A stretch of DNA of 7,683 nucleotides from JALYUA01 sp038229875 (lineage in GTDB: Bacteria; Acidobacteriota; Thermoanaerobaculia; UBA5066; Gp7-AA6): positions 1-7,683 of the forward strand of contig JBBROA010000162.1 in NCBI GenBank assembly GCA_038229875.1, given 5' to 3'. Positions 1 to 5,082 of the stretch are shown piece after piece (position 1 is the first letter of the stretch; each line of letters starts with the position of its first letter). Made by a program: the position numbers and the translations under genes. The notes beneath the pieces are model-generated. The model was not told the origin of the DNA. It did not search any database and worked only from the letters and a program-made list of their open reading frames with translations.

Positions 1-216
1 GAGATCGGTCAGCGGCGATCCGTCCATCAGGCGGTCCGGATACGAAAACGTCAGGACGGCGTCCGCGCCCTCCTGCTCGATCGCGAGATCCGTGATCGCC
101 CGCGCGCCGCGCGGAAACGGGGGCGAGGGGTCGCCCTTCTTGCCGCAGGAGGCGAGTAACGCGGCACCAAGGAAGATGAGCAACATCGCCCGGCGACATG
201 AGGTCGGAGCGATCAT
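1..216 (-). CDS. Small lipoprotein with fibronectin-III-like domain, 3' end cut by window edge
   Basis: The visible 72 codons start at ATG 214-216 and run off the left edge. Residues 1-23 are a lipoprotein signal: arginines at 8-9, a hydrophobic stretch (about 11-21), then the lipobox L21-A22-S23 before Cys24, followed by GKKGDP. The protein is therefore expected to be lipidated and membrane-anchored. The CGKKG start resembles YifL/LptM-type small lipoproteins, but the sequence continues with a beta-strand-like segment (ITDLAIEQEGADAVLTFSYP, about 41-60) and a DGSPLTDL stretch, as in lipoproteins with a fibronectin type III fold. It lies 56 bases downstream of hslU and may be the distal gene of that operon. 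A purine-rich GAGGGA sits about 15 bases before the ATG, too far for a good ribosome binding site. The exact function is unknown. An internal Met11 is an alternative start but would lose the basic n-region. Confidence 0.72.
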   Translation of the reverse strand, partial: MIAPTSCRRAMLLIFLGAALLASCGKKGDPSPPFPRGARAITDLAIEQEGADAVLTFSYPDRLMDGSPLTDL

Positions 217-272
217 TTCGCGCGCAGCTCTTCCCTCATCCGACTTCGCCTTCGCCCTTCGCCCGGCCCGTC

Positions 273-1634
273 TCAGAGCACGTAGCGCGAAAGATCCTCG
301 TTCTTGACGAGATCGGAGAGCGCGGCGCTCACGTCGGCCGCCTCGATGCGGATCGTTTTGCCCGCATTCTCGGGACCGGCAAACGAAATGTCCTCGAGCA
401 GGCGCTCGAGGATCGTGTGGAGGCGCCGGGCGCCGATGTTCTCGAGCAGCCGGTTCACGCGCTCCGCGTCGCGAGCGATTTCGCGCACCGCGTCTTCCGA
501 AAACTGCAGGTCGACTTTTTCGGCGGAGAGAAGCGCCCGGTACTGCTTCAGGAGCGCGTTCTCGGGCTCCGACAGGATCCGGACGAAATCCTCTTCCGTG
601 AGCGAGTCGAGCTCGACGCGGATCGGAAACCGGCCCTGGAGCTCCGGGATCAGGTCCGACGGCTTGGAGACGTGAAAGGCTCCGGCCGCGATGAAGAGGA
701 CGTGGTCCGTCTTCACGAAGCCATATTTTGTATTGACGGAAGTGCCCTCGACGATCGGGAGGAGGTCGCGCTGGACGCCCTCCCGGGACACGTCGGGGCC
801 GCGGCCGGATTCACGCCCGGCCACCTTGTCGATCTCGTCTAAGAACACGATGCCGGACGACTGCGCGCGCTCGACGGCCTCGCGCGCCACGACGCCCGGA
901 TCGACGAGCCGCCCCTCTTCCTCCGCCTGGAGAATCTCCCGCGCTTCCGCGACCGTCGCCTTGCGGCGCTTTTTCTTGCTTCCGAAAAGACCCGGCAACA
1001 TCTCCTTGACGTTGATGTCCATCTCTTCGACGCCCTGATTCGTGACGATCTCAAAGGACGGAAATGTCTTGTCGGCGACCTCGACCTCGACGAGCCGGTC
1101 TTCGAGCTTCCCCTCCTGGAGCATCGCGCGCAGGCGGGCCCGCGTCTCCTCGGTGTCGCGCTCGGGAAGCGGCGGCATCAGGAGCTCCAGCAGGCGTTGT
1201 TCGGTCCGGGCCTGCGCGCGCTCGCGGATCTCGGCCGTCTTCTCCTCGCGCACCATGTGCACCGCGACCTCTGTCAAGTCCCGCACGATCGATTCGACAT
1301 CGCGCCCGACGTAGCCGACCTCGGTGAATTTCGACGCCTCGACTTTCAGGAACGGGGCGTCGGCGAGGCGCGCGAGCCGGCGCGCGATCTCGGTTTTGCC
1401 GACACCGGTCGGCCCGATCATCAGGATGTTTTTCGGCAGGATCTCGCGCGACATCTCCGGCTCGAGCTGCTGCCGGCGCCACCGGTTGCGCAGCGCGACG
1501 GCTACGGCCTTCTTCGCCTTGTGCTGGCCGATGACGTATTTGTCGAGCTCGACGACGATCTCCCGCGGGGTACGCGCGCCCGGCCGAACGGGCGCCTCCA
1601 CGGGCGGCTTCTCACCTGGCATCAGGAAAACCAT
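273..1634 (-). CDS. hslU: HslU (ClpY), ATPase and unfoldase subunit of the HslVU protease
   Basis: AAA+ unfoldase that forms hexamers, unfolds substrates with ATP and threads them into the HslV peptidase in the cytoplasm. The 453 residues match the family's usual length of about 440-450. Seen in order: the N-terminal TPREIVVELDKYVIGQ (22-37), Walker A GPTGVGKT (74-81), the pore-loop motif GYVG (107-110), the charged helical I-domain (about 115-250), Walker B IVFLDEID (262-269), the GRFPIRVEL segment with the probable arginine finger R335, sensor-2 GARRL (401-405), and the C-terminal tail DLSRYVL. That tail is the peptide known in this family to insert into HslV and activate it. The ATG at 1634 gives about 18 residues more before TPREIV than the E. 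coli protein has; Met5 (1622) is an equal alternative, and neither has a Shine-Dalgarno. hslU follows hslV after an unusually long 121-base spacer. No motif is missing, so it should be active. Confidence 0.97.
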   Translation of the reverse strand: MVFLMPGEKPPVEAPVRPGARTPREIVVELDKYVIGQHKAKKAVAVALRNRWRRQQLEPEMSREILPKNILMIGPTGVGKTEIARRLARLADAPFLKVEASKFTEVGYVGRDVESIVRDLTEVAVHMVREEKTAEIRERAQARTEQRLLELLMPPLPERDTEETRARLRAMLQEGKLEDRLVEVEVADKTFPSFEIVTNQGVEEMDINVKEMLPGLFGSKKKRRKATVAEAREILQAEEEGRLVDPGVVAREAVERAQSSGIVFLDEIDKVAGRESGRGPDVSREGVQRDLLPIVEGTSVNTKYGFVKTDHVLFIAAGAFHVSKPSDLIPELQGRFPIRVELDSLTEEDFVRILSEPENALLKQYRALLSAEKVDLQFSEDAVREIARDAERVNRLLENIGARRLHTILERLLEDISFAGPENAGKTIRIEAADVSAALSDLVKNEDLSRYVL

Positions 1635-1700
1635 GGGCTAATAGTAGTCAGTTCTCAGCCGTGTCGCCCGCCGGCTTCCGTGTCCGTGCCTCGGTGTCGG

Positions 1701-1719
1701 CGCTCGAACCGAACGAGCG
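1701..1719. repeat. Perfect inverted repeat in the hslV-hslU spacer
   Basis: Arms cgctcg (1701-1706) and cgagcg (1714-1719) are perfectly complementary around a 7-base loop. In the transcript this would be a 6-bp GC-rich hairpin, beginning 36 bases after the hslV stop and ending 66 bases before the hslU ATG. No U-run follows, so it is not a recognisable intrinsic terminator. It could stabilise the upstream message or tune hslU output relative to hslV, or be chance in GC-rich DNA. Confidence 0.3.
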
Positions 1720-1755
1720 GGCGACTGAAAGTTGACAGCTGCAAGCCGCGACGAC

Positions 1756-2298
1756 TCAGACTTCCTCCAGCGTGATGCGGTCGTTCGTATAGATGTCGAT
1801 TGTCGAAGCGATCAGGAGCGACTCCCGTGCGACGTCCGCGGCGGAGAGGTCCGACCGGTGCTTCAAAAGCGCGCGGGCGGCGGCGAGCGCATACGGGCCG
1901 CCGGACCCGACCGCGAGAAGTCCCTCGTCGGGCGAGATCAGGTCCCCGGTTCCGGAGAGGAGCAGCGAGGTCGTCTTGTCGGCGACGATCAGCAGCGCTT
2001 CGAGCTGGCGGAGCATCTTGTCGGTCCGCCAGTCCTTCGCGAGCTCGATCGCGGCGCGCTCGAGATTGCCCCGATGCTCCTCGAGCCGCGCCTCGAACCG
2101 CGAGAAGAGGGCGAACGCGTCGGCCGACGAGCCCGCGAACCCCGCGATGACGTCGCCGCCCTTCAACCGGCGGATCTTCGCCGCCGTCTGCTTCATGACC
2201 GTGGTGCCGAGTGTGACCTGGCCGTCGGAGGCCATCGCGACCCGTCCATTGTGGCGGACGCAAACGACCGTCGTGGAATGCCAGACGGGCTTGTTCAT
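1756..2298 (-). CDS. hslV: HslV (ClpQ), N-terminal-threonine peptidase subunit of HslVU
   Basis: Proteasome beta-subunit-like peptidase that forms a double ring and degrades proteins fed by HslU. It has 180 residues against 176 in E. coli. The core TTVVCVRHNG (9-18), SDGQVTLG (24-31), AGFAGSSADAF (52-62), AKDWRTDKMLR (87-97), GSGGPYA (131-137) and IDIYTND (167-173) is typical. Aligning Thr9 with E. coli mature Thr1 puts the other active-site residues exactly in register: D25 (D17), K41 (K33) and S132 (S124). The protein thus appears to carry an eight-residue leader, MNKPVWHS, that must be removed to free Thr9, whereas E. coli HslV needs only methionine removal. I chose the ATG at 2298 because it is the nearest ATG before the conserved core. 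No Shine-Dalgarno precedes it; a hairpin does. The reading frame stays open far upstream, but that stretch runs antisense-like through the S41 gene and has no HslV similarity. Confidence 0.96.
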   Translation of the reverse strand: MNKPVWHSTTVVCVRHNGRVAMASDGQVTLGTTVMKQTAAKIRRLKGGDVIAGFAGSSADAFALFSRFEARLEEHRGNLERAAIELAKDWRTDKMLRQLEALLIVADKTTSLLLSGTGDLISPDEGLLAVGSGGPYALAAARALLKHRSDLSAADVARESLLIASTIDIYTNDRITLEEV

Positions 2299-2299
2299 G

Positions 2300-2316
2300 G
2301 AGCGAGAGTATCGCTC
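2300..2316 (-). promoter_or_regulatory. Hairpin abutting the hslV start codon
   Basis: The plus strand reads gagcga (2300-2305), gagta, tcgctc (2311-2316). In the hslV transcript this is a perfect 6-bp stem with a 5-base loop, separated from the ATG by a single base. It occupies the whole region where a ribosome binding site should lie, and no Shine-Dalgarno is present there. An alternative 4-bp pairing, TCGC with GCGA, just upstream would use part of the same left arm and exclude this hairpin. Translational control of hslV, possibly heat-responsive, is an inference. Confidence 0.4.
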
Positions 2317-2334
2317 ACCGCGAGTTGCGAGTCG

Positions 2335-2349
2335 GACCGGGACCCGGTC
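2335..2349. repeat. 15-base near-palindrome upstream of hslV
   Basis: Arms gaccggg (2335-2341) and cccggtc (2343-2349) are perfect complements around one central base. The dyad is too tight for a full hairpin, though a 5-bp stem with a 5-base loop is possible. It looks more like a protein-binding dyad. It lies in the 137-base spacer between the S41 gene and hslV, 37 bases before the hslV ATG. No regulator is identified. Confidence 0.3.
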
Positions 2350-2369
2350 GACCAACGGGGGCGAGACGG

Positions 2370-2385
2370 CCGCGGTATTCCGCGG
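2370..2385. repeat. Inverted repeat ccgcgg-tatt-ccgcgg after the S41 gene
   Basis: Two copies of the self-complementary hexamer ccgcgg (2370-2375 and 2380-2385) flank a 4-base loop, giving a strong GC hairpin in the transcript 50 bases after the S41 stop. No U-run follows, so it is not a standard terminator. It could end or protect the xerC-S41 message or form part of the hslV leader. Because each arm is itself a palindrome, the same sequence is both a direct and an inverted repeat. Confidence 0.3.
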
Positions 2386-2435
2386 TCCACGAGATCTTGC
2401 GCGGTCCGAGCAGCGAACCGGGCTGTCGCATCCGG

Positions 2436-3668
2436 CTATTTCTTTCGGCGGGCTTCGAGCGCCTGGATCGCGGCTTCTACGACCGCGTCCTCCTCGCCGG
2501 CTTTCCCGGGGCGGTCGGGCACGACGACGTCGGGACGCAGGCCTCGGCCTTCGTACGAGCGGCCCTCGGCGTCCTCGATCGCGCGCGCGGAGAACCAGAG
2601 CGAGGACCCGTCGGGAAGCTTCGCGACCGCGGCACCGCCCGAGAGCATCCCGGCGGTCTCTTCTCCCACGATAGGACCGATCCCGTGACGCCGGAACTTG
2701 AGCGCGAGGGCCTCGCCGGAGCTCGCCGTCCCCGAGTTCACCAGGAGCGCGACCGGGAGCGGCCGGTATTCGGGCGGGACGGTGCGGGTCTTCCCACGGC
2801 TGCGAACGCGGTAGTCGCCCGCGCTCCACCGTCCGCGCAGGAACGTCGAGAGAATCCCCGGGTCGTAGCCGCCGCTGTTCCCGCGCACGTCGAGCAGAAA
2901 TCCGTCGATCTCCCCGAGTCCCGCGAGCTCCGGCTTCGCCGCCGCCGAGTCCGAGCGGTCGGAGAGGAGATCGACGACCGCGAGCGCGACCTCGGGCGAA
3001 ATGCCCCAGAGGCGCGCGTAGCCCCACGCATGGCCGACGCGGCGCAGCACCCGCGCGCTCCGCCAGACCAGCGCGTCGCCGGGCGGCTCGGGCTCGAGCT
3101 CCAACGCGGCGCTCCGGTGGTCGCCCGCCGCCGTTTCCCAGGCGACTTGGACTGAAGAGCGCGGCGGACCCTCGAGCGCCAGGAACAGCCCCCGAAAATC
3201 CGTCCGCGCCGAGCCGTACGCCCGGCCGCCGATCGAGACGATCCGGTCTCCGAGCCGGAGCCCCGCGCGTTCGGCGGGCCCACCGGGAAAGACCGCCTTG
3301 ACCGCGTACCCCGAGCCCTCGCGGCCGATGCGCAGTCCCGCCGTCGCCCAGCGCGTCTCGGGGAGCCGCCCCGCAGGGACGCGGAACGTGTGCGAGTCGT
3401 CGAGCCTGGCGAGGAGCCGATCGTACGCAGCGTCCCGATCGGCATCGTTCCCCGCCGCGGCCAGATCGGCCGCCGCTTTTTCGACCGCCGTGTTCCAGTC
3501 CACGCCCTTCAAATCCGGAGCCCAGAACTCCGCCCGGATGCGGCGGTCGATCTCCGCCAGAGGCGCGGGCTTCGCGACCGCCGGCTTTTCCGGCGCGCGG
3601 GGGGAAGCCTGCGCCGAAAAGAGCAACGGCGCGACCGTGAGAAGGAGGATGGCCGGCGAGGTCTTCAC
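2436..3668 (-). CDS. Exported S41-family serine peptidase with PDZ domain
   Basis: 410 residues from a GTG start at 3668 that overlaps the xerC stop as GTGA, suggesting translational coupling. Residues 1-21 form a signal peptide (hydrophobic ILLLTVAPLLF, probable signal peptidase I site after AQA at 21), so it should act outside the cytoplasm. A proline-rich linker follows, then an N-terminal helical part ending in the LDDSHT motif (89-94), a PDZ domain (about 111-191, with PAERAGLRLGDRIVSIGG) and the S41 core (about 210-385) with DGFLLDVRGNSGG (255-267), NSGTASSGE (311-319) and YEGRGLRPDV (372-381). The predicted nucleophile is S316. The position 25 residues later, Lys in CtpA/Prc proteases, is Met341; instead S92-H93, S316 and E373 match the Ser-His-Ser-Glu arrangement recalled for Tricorn-like members. 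Substrates are unknown; S41 enzymes often process the C-termini of envelope proteins. It stands between xerC and hslV. Confidence 0.88.
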   Translation of the reverse strand: MKTSPAILLLTVAPLLFSAQASPRAPEKPAVAKPAPLAEIDRRIRAEFWAPDLKGVDWNTAVEKAAADLAAAGNDADRDAAYDRLLARLDDSHTFRVPAGRLPETRWATAGLRIGREGSGYAVKAVFPGGPAERAGLRLGDRIVSIGGRAYGSARTDFRGLFLALEGPPRSSVQVAWETAAGDHRSAALELEPEPPGDALVWRSARVLRRVGHAWGYARLWGISPEVALAVVDLLSDRSDSAAAKPELAGLGEIDGFLLDVRGNSGGYDPGILSTFLRGRWSAGDYRVRSRGKTRTVPPEYRPLPVALLVNSGTASSGEALALKFRRHGIGPIVGEETAGMLSGGAAVAKLPDGSSLWFSARAIEDAEGRSYEGRGLRPDVVVPDRPGKAGEEDAVVEAAIQALEARRKK

Positions 3669-4594
3669 GCGCGCGGATGTGCCCGGCGGTACACGTCCCG
3701 CAGCCGCGCCGCGTCGAGGTGCGTGTACCTCTGTGTCGTCGAGAGGGACGCGTGTCCGAGCAGTTCCTGGATCGCTCGCAGGTCGGCGCCGGCCTGCAGG
3801 AGGTGCGTCGCGAACGTGTGGCGCAGCGCATGCGGCGAGATCGCGGCGGGCAGCCCCGCCGCGCGCAGACGGCGCTTCAGGACGCGCGACATCGATCGCG
3901 TGGTCAGCCGCCCGCCACGCGAATTTACGAAGAGCGGCTCCCCGCCGGAACCCCCCTCGTTTGCGGCCGCGGGCTCCCGGAGGGTGAGCCGCAACGGCAA
4001 CCATCCGCGCAGCGCCTCCTCCGCCTCCTCGCCGAACGGAACGATCCGCTCCTTGCGGCCCTTGCCCTGCGCCCGCAGCATGCGGGAAGAGAGATCGATG
4101 TCTTCGAGATCCAGCGCGGCGGCCTCCGACACGCGCAGTCCCGTCGCGTAGAGGAGCTCGAACAGGGCGCGCTCGCGCTCCGGAAAGGGCGTCTCGTCCT
4201 CGGTGTCCAGAAGCGTCTCCGTGTCGGGCAGCGTCAGGGCCCGGGGAAGCCCGCGGGGGGCGCGCGGCGATGGAAGGCCGCGGGCGGGGTTTCGCTCCAG
4301 GTGACCCTCGCGACACGCCCAGCGCAGGAAGGAGCGCACCGTCGAGAGGTGCCGGCCCAATGATCGGTTCGAGAGCTTCGCGCGGTGGAGGGACGCGACG
4401 TGAGACCGCACCGCCAGAGTGTCGATTTTCGAAAGCGGCGTCTTCGCCGCGGGAGTCTCGCCGAACTCGCTCTCCCAGAAATGCGCGAAGCGTTCGAGAT
4501 CCGACCTGTACGCGAGCACGGTGGCCGGGGAGAACCGGCGCTCATCCGCCAGGTAGGCGATGAAGTCGTCGATCGCCTGCGAAAGCGTGATCAC
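3665..4594 (-). CDS. xerC: Tyrosine recombinase XerC
   Basis: Site-specific recombinase that, with XerD, normally resolves chromosome dimers at dif during cell division. It has 309 residues against 298 in E. coli. The N-terminal SAM-like core-binding domain covers about 1-110 (LSQAIDDFIAYLADERRFSP and LSTVRSFLRWACREGHLERNP regions). The catalytic domain carries the full active-site set: R154 in ATGLRVSE, K178 in GKGRKER, H255 and R258 in HALRHTF, H281 in LLGHASLSTTQ and the nucleophile Y290 in RYTHLD. The C-terminal DVYRRAHPRA matches E. coli XerC (SVYDAAHPRA), which favours XerC over XerD or a phage integrase. The start is GTG at 4594, with no Shine-Dalgarno; no in-frame start lies further upstream before a stop. 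It heads the xerC-S41-hslV-hslU run, equivalent to codV-codW-codX in Bacillus. A short extra loop lies around 205-220. No dif-like site is visible in the window. Confidence 0.95.
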   Translation of the reverse strand: MITLSQAIDDFIAYLADERRFSPATVLAYRSDLERFAHFWESEFGETPAAKTPLSKIDTLAVRSHVASLHRAKLSNRSLGRHLSTVRSFLRWACREGHLERNPARGLPSPRAPRGLPRALTLPDTETLLDTEDETPFPERERALFELLYATGLRVSEAAALDLEDIDLSSRMLRAQGKGRKERIVPFGEEAEEALRGWLPLRLTLREPAAANEGGSGGEPLFVNSRGGRLTTRSMSRVLKRRLRAAGLPAAISPHALRHTFATHLLQAGADLRAIQELLGHASLSTTQRYTHLDAARLRDVYRRAHPRA

Positions 4595-4692
4595 TGCGAG
4601 AGAAGTGTAAGGGAAGTGGGCGCCGGGGCAGGGGCGAACGGCGAAGAGATTAAGACGGAGGACCCTCGTTGTCTCCGCCCCCCTCTCGCTCG

Positions 4693-5082
4693 TTAGTTCT
4701 TTCGATTCCCGTTTCCCGTCTCCCGATTTCCGCCCCGTGCGAACCCCCGCACGTCTTCCTTCACCAGGGATTCGATCTGCTCCTTCGAGAACTTCTTGCC
4801 GAAGGAGGGCATGTCCTCGCCGCCCCTGGTGACCGTCTTGACGAGCTCAGCGTCGTTCTTCGCCGACTGCCACTCCGTGTCCGTGAAGTCTCTCGCCATG
4901 AGCTGCTTGCCCTTCGGCGTGTTGCCCTTGCCATCTTCGCCGTGGCACTTCGCGCAATATTCGACGAACGTCGGCGAGGGATGCGGAGCGGCCGCGAGCA
5001 GCACAAGCGCGCTCCCCGCCGTCACCGCGAAGACCAGTCCCGCCGCGATTCGCGTGCTCTTCATCCTCTTCGTCCTCTTCAT
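4693..5082 (-). CDS. Small secreted monohaem cytochrome c
   Basis: 129 residues, starting at ATG 5082 in an ATGA overlap with the SCO gene. Residues 1-32 form a signal peptide: basic MKRTKRMKSTR, then a hydrophobic run ending AAA before PHPSP. It should act in the periplasm or outside the membrane. The haem-binding motif is C43-A-K-C46-H47, followed by GEDGKG, as in class I cytochromes. M91 in GGEDMPSFG is the likely second axial iron ligand, and a final helix follows (SKEQIESLVKEDVRGF). It probably carries electrons to or from a membrane enzyme, and its pairing with a SCO protein suggests a link to copper-dependent oxidase assembly or respiration. The last ten or so residues (GGNRETGNGNRKN) are not cytochrome-like; a 7-base tandem repeat running into the gene end encodes them. 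Met7 is an alternative start, but the first ATG has the only good ribosome binding site in the window. Confidence 0.92.
   Translation of the reverse strand: MKRTKRMKSTRIAAGLVFAVTAGSALVLLAAAPHPSPTFVEYCAKCHGEDGKGNTPKGKQLMARDFTDTEWQSAKNDAELVKTVTRGGEDMPSFGKKFSKEQIESLVKEDVRGFARGGNRETGNGNRKN
4704..4731. repeat. Four tandem 7-base units at the cytochrome c gene end
   Basis: The units gattccc, gtttccc, gtctccc and gatttcc follow one another (4704-4731), consensus G(A/T)(T/C)TCCC. They lie inside the reading frame and create its odd Asn/Gly/Glu/Arg-rich tail. Because 7 is not a multiple of 3, gain or loss of a unit would shift the frame and move the stop codon. Confidence 0.6.
5056..5082 (-). repeat. 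Three tandem 9-base units at the cytochrome c start
   Basis: Read with the gene, the first 27 coding bases are three near-identical 9-mers (ATGAAGAGG, ACGAAGAGG, ATGAAGAGC) encoding MKR-TKR-MKS. They build the basic n-region of the signal peptide and offer two in-frame ATGs six codons apart. Confidence 0.6.

Noticed and set aside
1640..1650. TACTAT-like -10 element just before hslU
   Set aside because: Only four of six bases match, no -35 is present, and it is too close to the ATG to judge.
1733..1738. ttgaca on the plus strand resembling a -35 box
   Set aside because: It points away from all genes and has no -10-like hexamer at the right distance.
1732..2688. Long plus-strand open frame (318 codons) opposite hslV and the S41 gene
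   Set aside because: Composition is a complement shadow of the genes on the other strand, with no recognisable domain. The same holds for the plus-strand frames opposite hslU (198-842, 1197-1775) and the S41 gene (2325-3155).
1756..3831. A 691-codon open frame ending in HslV
   Set aside because: Only the last 180 codons resemble HslV. The upstream part runs in another frame through the S41 gene and is Arg/Gly/Pro-rich, typical of chance open frames in GC-rich DNA.
4650..4680. Possible terminator hairpin between cytochrome c and xerC (agac...gtct with inner gag/ctc, or cggag/ctccg)
   Set aside because: Stems are short and interrupted and no U-run follows in the transcript, so it does not qualify as an intrinsic terminator.
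4595..4692. dif-like recombination site near xerC
   Set aside because: dif cores are AT-rich with two 11-base arms; nothing similar is visible in this GC-rich spacer or elsewhere in the window.
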